NCBI GenBank assembly: GCA_004212155.1
Contig: RXIG01000001.1
Coordinates: forward strand, 143,679-207,678
From: an archaeon
Lineage (GTDB): Archaea > Methanobacteriota_B > Thermococci > Methanofastidiosales > NM3
Length of the DNA: 64,000 nt
Direction of reading: 5' to 3'
A program made the position numbers and the translations under genes. Under the pieces are notes generated by a model. The model did no database searches. It worked only from the letters and a program-made list of their open reading frames with translations, and was not told the DNA's origin. Positions 26,443 through 35,477 of the stretch are shown here, in pieces. Position 1 is the stretch's first letter; each line of letters begins with the position of its first letter.

Positions 26443-26907
26443 TTATTCTTCATGACTCACTTTCTCAATGATTCGCACATAACTACCATTCACCGTGACA
26501 GGAATCGGTATGGTGACCTCGAGCAGTTCGACGGTAAGTTCTTCCTTGTTCTCGTCGATGCGTACGACCTTGGCCCGCTCTCCCTTGAAAGGACCGGCGA
26601 CAAGTTCGACGATATCACCAGGTTTGATGCCCTCGACGGCAGGCTTTTCCTCGAAGAAGTTTTCCACCTCTTCGAACGGCACATGGCCGGGCAGTATGCC
26701 GCGAACATGCCGTATGCCTTCGATTGCTTCCTGTACAGCTCCTTCGTCGATGGCTTCAATGAAAATATAGCCTTTTAAAGTTTCCGGTGCCAATATTGCA
26801 GATACTGCAATGTCTTTGTTACGTACCTTCTCTTCGAGCAACGTTGCAACGTTTCTCTCTTGATTCATCGTTGTTTTAAGAATAAAGAGCGGATAATCTT
26901 TTGTCAT
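26443..26907 (-). CDS. spt5: Transcription elongation factor Spt5 (NusG family)
   Basis: A 154-residue archaeal Spt5: an NGN domain (residues 1-90, KDYPLFILKTTMNQERNVA through GYIFIEA) and a KOW domain with EGIKPGDIVELVAGPFKGERAKV. It binds the RNA-polymerase clamp with Spt4 and links transcription to the ribosome. It sits between secE and L11, as in many euryarchaea. The ATG at 26907 is chosen over a GTG three codons earlier; the gap after the secE stop is 12 bases. Confidence 0.95.
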   Translation of the reverse strand: MTKDYPLFILKTTMNQERNVATLLEEKVRNKDIAVSAILAPETLKGYIFIEAIDEGAVQEAIEGIRHVRGILPGHVPFEEVENFFEEKPAVEGIKPGDIVELVAGPFKGERAKVVRIDENKEELTVELLEVTIPIPVTVNGSYVRIIEKVSHEE

Positions 26908-26919
26908 GCTATTCACTCG

Positions 26920-27111
26920 TTAGAAAGTTGTTCCCTGTATCAAGGAAGATACGATCTTTACAAAGAATCCGATCACTGCCACCAACGCGATGCCGATGGC
27001 ACATACCTTGGCGGTCTGGGAAAACTCCTTCCTGTCGGGTTTCTTGGTAAGTCTGAGTACCTTCTTGTAACCCCGTAATGTGTCTGTGAATCTCTTTTTG
27101 TCCATGTTCAT
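26920..27111 (-). CDS. secE: Preprotein translocase subunit SecE (Sec61-gamma)
   Basis: A 63-residue single-span protein. It has an amphipathic helix with FTDTLRGYKKVLRLTKKPDRKEF, the Sec61-gamma hallmark, followed by one transmembrane helix (about residues 36-57). It clamps the SecY channel. The position between ftsZ and spt5 is the expected euryarchaeal arrangement. The start is MNMDKK; the second Met is equally possible. A short gap of 41 bases separates it from ftsZ. Confidence 0.93.
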   Translation of the reverse strand: MNMDKKRFTDTLRGYKKVLRLTKKPDRKEFSQTAKVCAIGIALVAVIGFFVKIVSSLIQGTTF

Positions 27112-27152
27112 GCGGACTCACCTCTCTGTGTTAGGTCCCCGTTGGAGGAGGA

Positions 27153-28292
27153 TTATATAAAGTCTATGCCCAGATTGACCTTTCCGCGCCCCCCCTCTTC
27201 GCCTACGAGCATCTCGGTCTCGCGAGGTCCGAGGATGTATGGTGAGTTCACGCCCGACAGAACGAGAAGCACACGAACCGTCCCCTTAAGCGATTCGTCT
27301 ATCTGGGCACCCCAGATGACCTGCGCTTCGGGGTCAAGCTCGTTTGAGACGGCCTCGACGATGCGTTCAGCCTCCTCGAGCTTAAGGTCGTTTGACCCTG
27401 TGATGTTGATGAGCGCTCCGCGGGCGCCAGTGATCTCGACATCGATAAGCGGTGAGTTAAGCGCCTCTTCGACCGATTCCATCGCCCTGTTCTCCGTATC
27501 GGATTCGCCCATGCCGATCATGGCGACGCCGCCGTCGCACATGACGGACCTGACGTCCGCGAAGTCGAGATTGATGAGTCCCGGTTGGGTGATAAGGTCT
27601 GTAATGCCGCGCACCGACTGGATGAGTATGTCGTCAGACACCTTGAACGCTGCTCCGATTGGCAGCCCGGGTGCGAGTTCAAGGAGCTTGTCGTTTGGTA
27701 TGACGATGACCGTGTCAGCCGATTTCCTGAGATTCTCAAGGCCCTGTTCCGCATTCCTCTGGCGCCTGATACCCTCTACGGTGAAGGGAAGCGTTACGAT
27801 GCCGACGGTCAGGGCATTTGACTTCTTCGCTATCTCCGCTATGATCGGTGCCGCGCCTGTGCCGGTGCCGCCCCCGAGTCCGCACGTGACAAATACCATG
27901 TCGGACTTGTCGATCGCCTCACGGATCATACGTTCGTCTTCCCTGGCAGCCTGTTCACCAATCGATGGGTCGTTGCCAGCGCCTAGTCCTTTCGTGATCT
28001 CCCTGCCTATGAGGATCTTCTTGTTCGCCTTGCACTTTTTCAGGTCTTGGGCGTCTGTGTTGATAGCGATGTCCTCGCTACCTTCAACCCCGACCTCGAT
28101 GAGTCGTGTAATGGCGTTGCAGCCTGCTCCGCCTACACCTACTACCTTGATGTGGGCTTGGCATTGTCGTATGATTTCTTCGAGTTCTTCGTCCTCGGCT
28201 GACGGGGCGTTTTCATATGTGAGCGCGCCCTCTTCCTCGGAAGCGCGCGCAACGGCATCTTCTATCAGTGACTTCAAGCTTTTTCCCTCCAA
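27153..28292 (-). CDS. ftsZ: Cell-division GTPase FtsZ
   Basis: A 379-residue tubulin-fold GTPase. The nucleotide site is visible as VGVGGAGCNAITRLIE, the signature GGGTGTGAAPIIAEI, and the catalytic T7 loop NLDFADVRSVM. The C-terminal peptide is short and lacks a long linker. A roughly 60-residue acidic N-terminal extension precedes the core, normal for archaeal FtsZ1. It polymerises into the division ring. It is the first gene of the secE-spt5-L11 block. The upstream 100 bases are very AT-rich and hold its promoter. Confidence 0.96.
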   Translation of the reverse strand: MEGKSLKSLIEDAVARASEEEGALTYENAPSAEDEELEEIIRQCQAHIKVVGVGGAGCNAITRLIEVGVEGSEDIAINTDAQDLKKCKANKKILIGREITKGLGAGNDPSIGEQAAREDERMIREAIDKSDMVFVTCGLGGGTGTGAAPIIAEIAKKSNALTVGIVTLPFTVEGIRRQRNAEQGLENLRKSADTVIVIPNDKLLELAPGLPIGAAFKVSDDILIQSVRGITDLITQPGLINLDFADVRSVMCDGGVAMIGMGESDTENRAMESVEEALNSPLIDVEITGARGALINITGSNDLKLEEAERIVEAVSNELDPEAQVIWGAQIDESLKGTVRVLLVLSGVNSPYILGPRETEMLVGEEGGRGKVNLGIDFI

Positions 28293-28400
28293 TAAACGTC
28301 CGATGATTTTTAAAATATTTAATTATAGAATTTAATTTATAATATTTAAAGGTTTTTATATACCCAAACCTCAAAAACACACTTTTTTTATAATTCTTGT

Positions 28401-29198
28401 TTAAAAATCTTTTGTTTTGAATACTTTGATACCCATTTGCTCCAGGAGGTCCTTGTAGCTTGATCTTTGGGGCGTCCCCTTCCAGTCCAATATGGCCGCA
28501 GATGTCGGGCCGTTCTTTTCGATCATTTGGCGTGCCATGTCCATGCCGAGCGGGAACGCATACCGCGGGATTATGTGCCCTATGGACCACTCGGTCGCAA
28601 GGGCGACGTCGGTGATCTTGTAGGGATAGTGGCCCCCACCAACGCCGATGGCAACGGGGCTTTGGGCCTCTGTGTACCTCGTCGCGGTCATCGTGGCATC
28701 GGCGACGACATATCCTGCCTTCTCGTCGGTCCACTGCTCCATGCTGCTGCCGATCTCTAAGAAGGTCGTTGGCACTTCCGTGTAAGGGCCATGGTGGGTC
28801 GCCTCGAACGACACGTCATAGGGCATGTCATCATTTTTCACATGGTCGCGCATGGTTCGAAGCCCAATGCTTTGAGCATGAGGATTGGCGGGACAAAGCG
28901 TTTTCTCGCGCCCCCCCAGGTCGGCGCTGCCGAAGTTTCCCGGGGCGTGGGTCGAGAGCGTCGGCACCCCCTTCTCCGAAGCATGGCGAGTGATAAAGAA
29001 CAACGCTTCTACTGACGTGAACGTGCGCTCTATAGTGTCTGCGCTGATGGCGCGCAACCCAGTTATATGGAGCGTCACGTCCTTGTCAGCATGAACGTAG
29101 GTGTCATCCCCTTCCCGATCGAAGGGGAAGTGCTCGATGAGCTGTGTCGCTATGTTCATGCCAGCGGGGTCCTGCGACGATGCCACGATAAGGATCAT
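28401..29198 (-). CDS. dtdA: Archaeal D-aminoacyl-tRNA deacylase
   Basis: A 265-residue DtdA (DTD2-type) enzyme that hydrolyses D-amino acids from mischarged tRNA. Family segments are visible: ILIVASSQDPAGMNIA at the start, FFITRHASEKGVPTLSTHAPGN near residue 75, VSFEATHHGPYTEVPTTFLEIGS and GVGGGHYPYKITDVAL. The conserved His residues would bind metal or substrate. The ATG at 29198 is chosen because a CTTTAATT box lies about 25 bases upstream; an earlier ATG at 29261 falls inside the promoter. Family known from archaea and plants. Confidence 0.93.
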   Translation of the reverse strand: MILIVASSQDPAGMNIATQLIEHFPFDREGDDTYVHADKDVTLHITGLRAISADTIERTFTSVEALFFITRHASEKGVPTLSTHAPGNFGSADLGGREKTLCPANPHAQSIGLRTMRDHVKNDDMPYDVSFEATHHGPYTEVPTTFLEIGSSMEQWTDEKAGYVVADATMTATRYTEAQSPVAIGVGGGHYPYKITDVALATEWSIGHIIPRYAFPLGMDMARQMIEKNGPTSAAILDWKGTPQRSSYKDLLEQMGIKVFKTKDF

Positions 29199-29481
29199 GG
29201 GCGAACATGTTATTCGCTCAATTAAAGGTTTGCCTTCTTTGCATGGTGGCATCAGCACCATTCATCCCGCTTTCGTTCATTATATCAATTATTGACATGC
29301 CTTCTCAAGTGAATCGCTTTCCGGTCACCACTACAATATATAAGCGCCATATATGGGTCACCCCTGAATATTTGGCGTTTTTTCAGAGGCATTTGTAGCA
29401 CTTCCCGAGGCCTATCACTGCCCAGGTGCACGGCGTCTCGAATACGATAACCTTTAAAGGAAGACATCGGTAATTATTACC

Positions 29482-30657
29482 ATGGAGCCGAGCATGAAGC
29501 GCGTATATCTTGATAATAGTGCGACTACAGCCGTGGATCGGGCGGTCATCGAGACCATGCTTCCCTACTTCGACAAGGCATATGGGAATGCTTCAAGTTT
29601 CCATTCGTTCGGACGCGAGGCGGCACGTGCCCTTGAATCCGCCCGGGACCAGGTAGCGACGCTCATAGGCGCCAAACCATCGGAGATCTACTTCACTGCG
29701 GGCGGCACTGAATCTGACAACATCGCCATTTTAGGCATTGCATACGCCAATCGCGACAAGGGCAATCACATCATCACATCAGCGATCGAGCACCCCGCTG
29801 TTCTCGAGACGTGCAGGCATCTTGAAGAAAGTGGATTCAAGGTCACCTACCTTCCCGTCGACATCGACGGCCGCGTGTCGCTTTCAGACCTGCGCGATGC
29901 TATCACTGAAGAGACGATCCTTATCACCATCATGCATGCCAACAATGAGATCGGCACGATACAGCACGTCCGTGACATGGGCGCACTCGCACGCGACCGC
30001 AACATCGCATTCCATACGGATGCGGTGCAGTCCATAGGAAAGGTACCCCTTGATGTCGAGTTCAGCAACATCGACCTGCTTTCCATCTCGTCGCACAAGC
30101 TCCATGGCCCCAAGGGCGTGGGAGCGCTCTATGTGCGCGAGGGCACGGCCATAACGCCCGTCATCTTTGGCGGTGGCCATGAACGCGGTCTGCGCCCATC
30201 GACAGAGAACGTCCCCGGCATCGTCGGGTTCGGCAAGGCATGCGAGATCGCGCACAATCGCCTTGACGAGGACATCGAGCACATGTCCTCGCTGAGGGAC
30301 AAGCTTATTAAGGGCATCCTTGATGCCATTCCCAAGTCAGTGCTCAACGGCCCGTGTTCGGACCGTCTTTGCAACAATGTCAACATATCATTTGAGGCCG
30401 TTGAAGGCGAGGCACTCATACTCGCCCTCGATCGCGTCGGCATAGCGGCATCGACAGGGTCGGCCTGTTCATCGAAGAAGTCGACCGCATCACATGTGCT
30501 CCTTGCGACCGGCCTTTCTGAACAGATGGCATACGGTTCCCTTCGCATATCGCTGAGCAGATTCACCACAGAGGATGATATTGGATACGTGCTTGAGAAG
30601 CTGCCACCCATCGTAGAGCGATTGCGTTCGATGTCACCATTATGGAAGGAGGAATGA
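29482..30657 (+). CDS. iscS: Cysteine desulfurase (IscS/NifS family)
   Basis: A 391-residue PLP enzyme that takes sulfur from cysteine for Fe-S clusters and tRNA thiolation. Landmarks are VYLDNSATTAVD, NASSFHSFGREA, AGGTESDNIAILG, HANNEIGTIQ, the PLP lysine in SISSHKLHGPKGVG, and the catalytic Cys in STGSACSSKKSTASHVL. A CTTTAAAG box lies about 26 bases before the ATG. iscU follows immediately, so the two form the core ISC assembly pair. Confidence 0.96.
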   Translation: MEPSMKRVYLDNSATTAVDRAVIETMLPYFDKAYGNASSFHSFGREAARALESARDQVATLIGAKPSEIYFTAGGTESDNIAILGIAYANRDKGNHIITSAIEHPAVLETCRHLEESGFKVTYLPVDIDGRVSLSDLRDAITEETILITIMHANNEIGTIQHVRDMGALARDRNIAFHTDAVQSIGKVPLDVEFSNIDLLSISSHKLHGPKGVGALYVREGTAITPVIFGGGHERGLRPSTENVPGIVGFGKACEIAHNRLDEDIEHMSSLRDKLIKGILDAIPKSVLNGPCSDRLCNNVNISFEAVEGEALILALDRVGIAASTGSACSSKKSTASHVLLATGLSEQMAYGSLRISLSRFTTEDDIGYVLEKLPPIVERLRSMSPLWKEE

Positions 30658-30659
30658 AA

Positions 30660-31049
30660 ATGGGATACGAGTTCAACGAAAAGGTTATAGAACATTTTGA
30701 GAATCCGCGCAATGTCGGAGAGATAGAGGATGCCGACATCGTCGAAACAGTCGGTAGCCCCGTCTGCGGAGACATGCTCACCCTCTACATCAAGCTCAAG
30801 GACGACAAGGTAGAGGACGTGAAGTTCAAGACGTTCGGTTGCGGTGCCGCCATCGCCACCTCTTCCATCTTTACCGAGATGGTAAAGGGAAAGACAGTGG
30901 ACGAGGCTCTCAAGATCACTAGCGACGTCGTGGTCGATGCGCTCGGCGGCCTTCCGGAAAAGAAGGTGCACTGTTCCCTGCTAGCACCCGATGCGTTCCA
31001 CAATGCCATAGAAAAATACAAGAAGGAACATGATCCAAAAGAGCAGTGA
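30660..31049 (+). CDS. iscU: Iron-sulfur cluster scaffold IscU
   Basis: A 129-residue IscU/NifU-N scaffold. The three cluster-ligand cysteines are present in SPVCGDML, TFGCGAA and KKVHCSLLA, with the accompanying Asp of CGDM. The start at 30660 is favoured because AGGAGG ends 7 bases before it; an ATG at 30654 overlapping the iscS stop is the alternative. It accepts sulfur from the upstream desulfurase and builds 2Fe-2S clusters. It overlaps the next gene by 20 bases. Confidence 0.95.
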   Translation: MGYEFNEKVIEHFENPRNVGEIEDADIVETVGSPVCGDMLTLYIKLKDDKVEDVKFKTFGCGAAIATSSIFTEMVKGKTVDEALKITSDVVVDALGGLPEKKVHCSLLAPDAFHNAIEKYKKEHDPKEQ

Positions 31050-31536
31050 GACGCTCAAAGAGGTCGTCGAGCGATACAATGACGACCCCGTTGGATGGCA
31101 CGTGACCGTGGGGCGCGACAAGAAGGGCAGAAGCGTGGTCATCTTTCACAAGGGCACGACAGTCTGGCATGTGAAGACCCATCATGTCACACCATATCAT
31201 GCCATCAGCGTCGGCGGAAGCGCCAAATCCAGGAAACCCCCGGGCGGCGGCTCTACACTGACGTTTGGATGGAGACCGCTTTCTTCATCCCTGATGAAAC
31301 GCATCCGACAGGATGTGGAAAGGGGCGGCACGGTGTCATCCGACGTGATACAAGAGATCTCTTCTATAGAACCACGTCCCCTCGATGACCTCCGCGAGGG
31401 TGTGCTACAGGGCCCCTTCTCATTTGCAGACAATCCTGTGCACGCCATCTCCAAGCGTCAAAAGCGCCTCGATGCCATGCTCTCTTCCGAGCTAGACAAG
31501 CTCGTGTTCAAGCAGGAAGGTTCCACCTACGGCTAA
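31030..31536 (+). CDS. Conserved hypothetical protein downstream of iscU
   Basis: A 168-residue soluble, basic protein that I do not recognise. The first part has VVERYNDDPVGWHVTVGRDKKGRSVVIFHKGTTVWHVKTHHVTPYHA-like sequence rich in His and aromatic residues, suggesting a small beta sheet; the rest is charged and helical. There are no cysteines. It overlaps iscU by 20 bases, so it is co-transcribed with the iron-sulfur genes, and its end overlaps the convergent aminotransferase gene by 4. A role tied to cluster assembly is possible only by position. Confidence 0.65.
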   Translation: MIQKSSETLKEVVERYNDDPVGWHVTVGRDKKGRSVVIFHKGTTVWHVKTHHVTPYHAISVGGSAKSRKPPGGGSTLTFGWRPLSSSLMKRIRQDVERGGTVSSDVIQEISSIEPRPLDDLREGVLQGPFSFADNPVHAISKRQKRLDAMLSSELDKLVFKQEGSTYG

Positions 31537-32726
31537 TCCCTGAGATGGTCCTTGACGACAGCTGCGAGTCGTCGAATGCCCTCGCGTATCTTATCGTTGT
31601 CCATGTAGGCAAACGTAAGGCGCATGTAGTTGTGCCCACCGTTTACGAAGAACGCACCGCCCTGGACATAGGCCACGTTTTGCTTGATGGCGTCGGAAAA
31701 CATCTCCTTCGCGTCGATATAGTCTGGCAAGGTGACCCATAGGAACATGCCCCCTTCTGGATGCGTCCATGTGACCTCGGGTGGGAAGTATTCCTCGAGT
31801 GCCTTGAGCATGATGTCGCGTTTCTCCTTGTACATCGTTGCAATCCACGGTATGTGGCGATCGATGAGTCCCCTTCGCAGAAGTTGATACGTAATGAGCT
31901 GCACGTACGAGTTTGAGCACAGATCGGTCGCTTGCTTGACGATGACAAGTTTTCGCACCACGTCCTTTGGGGCGCATATCCATGCGAGCCTGAATCCAGG
32001 AGAGAGGATCTTTGAAAACGATGAGAGGTAGATGGTGTGGTCGGGGGCGAACACCTTGACCGAGGCTATGTCCTCGCCCTCGAAGCGAAGCTTTGCATAT
32101 GGATTGTCCTCCACAAGGAGCAGGTCGTATTCCCTGGCTATCTCCGCAAGCTCCTTTCGTTTCTCAAGGGAATAGGTGATGCCCGATGGGTTCTGGAATG
32201 TGGGGATGATGTAGAAGAACTTTGGAGGTGTAGGGAGCGTGTCGAGCAGATGCCGCAGTACATCAAGGTCTGGCCCGTCGTCCTCGAGTGGCACCGTCTC
32301 AAACGATGCCTGGAAGAGCCGGAATGCAGAGAGGCCGCCAAGGTAGCTTGGTTCCTCGACGAGCACGGTATCACCCTTGTCAAGGAACGTCTTTGAAACG
32401 AGCTCGAGGCCCTGCTGGCTTCCGCTCGTGATCAAGATGCTCTCCTCGTCGACCTGCACGCCGACGCTGCGCTCGCGCGCAGCCAAAAACTTTCTGAGTT
32501 CGATATATCCCTCTGTCGTGCCGTATTGGAGCGCCTGTTCGCCCTCGTTGAGCAGCACGCTTTGGGAGATACGAAATATGTCCTCTATGGGAAAAGACTT
32601 AGGGTGAGGCAGGCCTCCTGCGAAGGAGATGACCTCCGGGCGCATGGTGAGCTTGAGGAGCTCGCGGATGTCGGATGCCTTGACACCATGTGCCCGTTCG
32701 GCGTAACGGCTTGTCCAATCGATCAT
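31533..32726 (-). CDS. PLP-dependent aminotransferase, 2-aminoadipate/aromatic (LysN/ARO8-like) type
   Basis: A 397-residue fold-type I enzyme of the COG1167 aminotransferase branch without the GntR domain. Landmarks are ISFAGGLPHPKSFP, the LQYGTTEGYIELR segment, ITSGSQQGLEL, TFQNPSGITYS, VEDNPYAKLRF, the PLP lysine in SSFSKILSPGFRLAW, and EGGMFLWVTLP. It would transaminate 2-aminoadipate, aromatic or branched-chain amino acids. It converges with the iscU operon, overlapping by 4 bases. Confidence 0.88.
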   Translation of the reverse strand: MIDWTSRYAERAHGVKASDIRELLKLTMRPEVISFAGGLPHPKSFPIEDIFRISQSVLLNEGEQALQYGTTEGYIELRKFLAARERSVGVQVDEESILITSGSQQGLELVSKTFLDKGDTVLVEEPSYLGGLSAFRLFQASFETVPLEDDGPDLDVLRHLLDTLPTPPKFFYIIPTFQNPSGITYSLEKRKELAEIAREYDLLLVEDNPYAKLRFEGEDIASVKVFAPDHTIYLSSFSKILSPGFRLAWICAPKDVVRKLVIVKQATDLCSNSYVQLITYQLLRRGLIDRHIPWIATMYKEKRDIMLKALEEYFPPEVTWTHPEGGMFLWVTLPDYIDAKEMFSDAIKQNVAYVQGGAFFVNGGHNYMRLTFAYMDNDKIREGIRRLAAVVKDHLRD

Positions 32727-32936
32727 ATGATCCCCATCTTACTCTGGTGGCCACGCACATAAACTTTGTTGCTGAGTGTGGGCCGCACGTCCTTTTTCCC
32801 CTCCAATGCAACGGATGCGCACTGTTTTACAAGATTGTCAAAAGATGTAAGAAGTGGTGCTACCACCTCGCCACGAACCAATAATGAAAATTATTTATAC
32901 CTTCCCCCTTGAGTAAGGACTGACAGTGATCGTCCT

Positions 32937-34169
32937 ATGCAGGTACATCAAGAGAACAGATGCAGCATTTGCAAGGGCCACAAGCACCTCTGTGGCCGCA
33001 GCGAGTGTCCCATCCTCCAGAGGGTCAGGATCAGGTCCTCGATACTCCCCAAGCTCTCCCAGGACATCTTCGGTTCGTCGCCATCCTCTATATTCGTGGG
33101 CAGCTGGAACTACCCCAAGGTCTACGTTGGTCCCCTCGTACCGCCCGTCATCGGCGATACGTCAGACATGGACCACCCTGAATCATGGTTTGGCAAGTCG
33201 CTTTCCGACATCATCGAGTTCCGTTCGAGCATGGTGCGTTCCAAGGACTCCCACGACGTCAACGCAGTGAGGGATCCAAATCGTTCGATCATGCTTATGC
33301 AAGAGATCGTCATGTCCGACAAGCCCGTTGACACAGAGCTCTCGCTGGAGAAGAAACCCCGTTTCTCGTTCAAGTTCAACGAGTTCTCCCCGCCCTACGG
33401 ACCCAGCGAGGTCATGCGCAAGCTCGATGTCACACAGAATCCTCACATACCCCGCGTGGTCGACTCCGTCCACAACGACGAGCTCGCCGCCAGCGACGGC
33501 ATCAGGCGCCTCTACGAGAAGGAGATCGAGGTATCGCACATATCAAAGATGCTCTCCGCAGGCATACTGGGCGACCCGAAGCGCAGGAAGTTCGTCCCGA
33601 CGCGATGGTCGATCACGGCCACAGACGACATCATCTCCAAGCAGATGATCGACGATATCCGTACGTATCCGCAGATCTCAGATACCCTCATCTTCCACGC
33701 CCATGATGTGGGGAACACGCTTGCAGCAGTGCTCGTCCCTGGCATATGGTCGTACGAGTTCCTTGAGTGCTGGCTTCCGGGCGCCCTGTTCTCGGGTGGT
33801 TCGGCCGTGCCCCAGATCATCTCCGACTGGGAATACTACCAGGGCCGTAAGACATATGCGAAGATTATTGCAGGCGCGTACTACGCCGGGCGCCTTCCGG
33901 TAGCCGAATATCTCGAGCACGTGGGGCGCCAGGCCACATGCTTTGTCATTATGGAAGTGGATCCCTCATACCACACCCCTATAGGCGTATGGCGCATACG
34001 AACCATCCTGCGCGAGGCGTTCTCGGCACGCCCTGTCTCGTGCGAATCGACACACGAGGCGTTTAGCTACCTCTCATCCGTTCTTCACTTGCCAGGCACT
34101 GACTACATGGATGCGTCGCAACTCCTTCATTTCTCCGAGCGCCAGAAGGTGCTTGATGAGTGGTTATAA
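32937..34169 (+). CDS. nreA: DNA repair protein of the Nre family with PCNA-binding tail
   Basis: A 410-residue archaeal Nre protein. It opens with a zinc-binding cluster CSICKGHKHLCGRSECP, contains the conserved FVGSWNYPKVYVGPL and FNEFSPPYGPSEVMRKLDV segments, and ends QKVLDEWL, a C-terminal PIP-box-like motif for binding the sliding clamp PCNA. Nre proteins are linked to repair of DNA damage, including mitomycin lesions in haloarchaea. A TATTTATA box lies about 40 bases upstream, leaving a short leader. The start gives a compact N-terminus just ahead of the Cys cluster. Confidence 0.85.
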   Translation: MQVHQENRCSICKGHKHLCGRSECPILQRVRIRSSILPKLSQDIFGSSPSSIFVGSWNYPKVYVGPLVPPVIGDTSDMDHPESWFGKSLSDIIEFRSSMVRSKDSHDVNAVRDPNRSIMLMQEIVMSDKPVDTELSLEKKPRFSFKFNEFSPPYGPSEVMRKLDVTQNPHIPRVVDSVHNDELAASDGIRRLYEKEIEVSHISKMLSAGILGDPKRRKFVPTRWSITATDDIISKQMIDDIRTYPQISDTLIFHAHDVGNTLAAVLVPGIWSYEFLECWLPGALFSGGSAVPQIISDWEYYQGRKTYAKIIAGAYYAGRLPVAEYLEHVGRQATCFVIMEVDPSYHTPIGVWRIRTILREAFSARPVSCESTHEAFSYLSSVLHLPGTDYMDASQLLHFSERQKVLDEWL

Positions 34170-34225
34170 CTCAATTTTGCATAATTACCCAAAAGTTTAT
34201 TAATCTACGTTCGCGAGCCTCTCCC

Positions 34226-34735
34226 ATGGAAACGCGCGACATAGCCATACGCGCTGCATTCACAGCACTCGTGTTCATCGCAACGGCCGTCATACCCCCC
34301 CTACCCATCGCGGCATCGGGAGGTTATCTCAACTTTGGCGATACGGCCGTTTATATCACCGCGCTGCTTTTTGGCAGCTACACGGGTGCGTTCGCTGGCG
34401 GCGTCGGCTCTGCGCTTGCAGACCTGTTTCTCGGATTCGGCGCCTTTGCCCCTGTGACGTTGATCGTGAAGGGCACTGAAGGATTTGTCGTGGGCTACCT
34501 GGGAAAGAGTGCGGGTACCACCACTCGCATCATCGCCCTGGCGCTTGGCGGTGTCGTGCTCGTCGCTGGCTACTTCGTCTTCGAGGTCGCAATGTTCGGA
34601 TACCCTGCCGCCATAGGCGAGGTGCCGTTTAACATGCTTCAATTCGCCGTGGGCGCGATGATCGCAATCGCCGTGGTAAGGACGGTCGAGTCGCGCCTCA
34701 ACATAGACACGACTGATGATGGGCCCCGTCCGTGA
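34226..34735 (+). CDS. ECF-transporter S-component-like membrane protein
   Basis: A 169-residue protein with about five or six hydrophobic helices. It has the QueT/ThiW-like opening RDIAIRAAFTALVFIATAVIPPLP, followed by YLNFGDTAVYITALLFGSYTGAFAGGVGSALAD, the glycine-rich helix pair common to ECF S-components. The ATG at 34226 is preferred because AAGTTTATTAATC lies about 27 bases before it; the longer frame overlaps nreA. No ECF A or T genes are adjacent, so it must share a module encoded elsewhere. The ligand is unknown. Confidence 0.7.
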   Translation: METRDIAIRAAFTALVFIATAVIPPLPIAASGGYLNFGDTAVYITALLFGSYTGAFAGGVGSALADLFLGFGAFAPVTLIVKGTEGFVVGYLGKSAGTTTRIIALALGGVVLVAGYFVFEVAMFGYPAAIGEVPFNMLQFAVGAMIAIAVVRTVESRLNIDTTDDGPRP

Positions 34736-34806
34736 TGCGTGATGGTGCATTCTAAGAAAAGCGGACAGCCCACCTGGCGACTGTCACACGTGGGTCGTGG
34801 CATCGC

Positions 34807-35271
34807 TTATTCCTTCTCGTTTTCACAGTGATGAAGGCCCGTCTCTTCATATATCTTGTAATGTTCAAGCCAGAAGGGGGACTCTGGGGCTGTTTCAACG
34901 AACCTGACAAAGGTTCTGAGCTTTTCTATGGTAACGGGGTGCAAATGGTGTTCCATGATGCATGCGTCATCATCAGCCACCGAGGGGGGAACACCTATGA
35001 TCTCTAGAAACGTGCGTATTATCGTATGGCGTCGCTGAACGGCCTTTGCAACCTCCTTTCCCTTCCTCGTAAGCTTGACACCCTCGTATTTCTTGTGCAC
35101 CACGAGTCCCTCGTCATGGAGGCGTTTGAACATCTCGGCCACGCTGGCGGGGGTCACGTCAAGGGACGCGGCAACGTCCTTGGTGCGTGCATGGCCCTTC
35201 TCGCTCACGATGGCCAGAATTGCCTCGAGATAATCCTCGAACTTCCTGCTGTAGGGGTGTTGTTCAATCAT
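34807..35271 (-). CDS. DtxR/MntR-family metal-dependent regulator
   Basis: A 154-residue regulator. The N-terminal winged helix has FEDYLEAILAIVSEKG, ARTKDVAASLDVTPASVAEMFKRLHDEGLV and HKKYEGVKLT; the dimerisation/metal domain has EHHLHPVTIEKL with the His/Glu ligands of DtxR proteins. The tail HHCEN could add a metal site. It lacks the SH3-like third domain, as in MntR. The ATG at 35271 follows a CTTTAAAAC box by about 27 bases. It diverges from the Mrp/NBP35 gene, with a 20-bp palindrome between. Confidence 0.9.
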   Translation of the reverse strand: MIEQHPYSRKFEDYLEAILAIVSEKGHARTKDVAASLDVTPASVAEMFKRLHDEGLVVHKKYEGVKLTRKGKEVAKAVQRRHTIIRTFLEIIGVPPSVADDDACIMEHHLHPVTIEKLRTFVRFVETAPESPFWLEHYKIYEETGLHHCENEKE

Positions 35272-35412
35272 TTTCATCCACATGGGGCTAATGTTTTAAA
35301 GGTTCGGCTTCCCAAACAATATTTATCATACATTTAAAAATGTGAGGGGCGATGAGTGGATTATAAAACGCATGTGACCAAAATCGGTCAATATACTGCA
35401 TTATGATACGAG

Positions 35413-35432
35413 TTATGAATATATATTCATAA
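35413..35432. promoter_or_regulatory. Perfect 20-bp palindrome in the Mrp promoter
   Basis: TTATGAATATATATTCATAA is a perfect dyad lying directly upstream of the AATTTATAA box of the Mrp/NBP35 gene. The divergent DtxR-family regulator gene starts about 140 bases away, making it the first candidate to bind here. DtxR-type operators are often AT-rich dyads of about this size. Confidence 0.5.
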
Positions 35433-35477
35433 AATTTATAAATGTTTCCGCCATACCCCGCTCAAGGAGGAACCTCT

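Noticed and set aside
27142..28335. Long forward ORF of 397 residues over ftsZ
   Set aside because: It mirrors ftsZ, is Ser/Ala/Pro-rich by codon complementarity and shows no motif.
30129..30971. Reverse ORF of 280 residues over iscS and iscU
   Set aside because: Antisense to two genes with catalytic motifs; no motif of its own.
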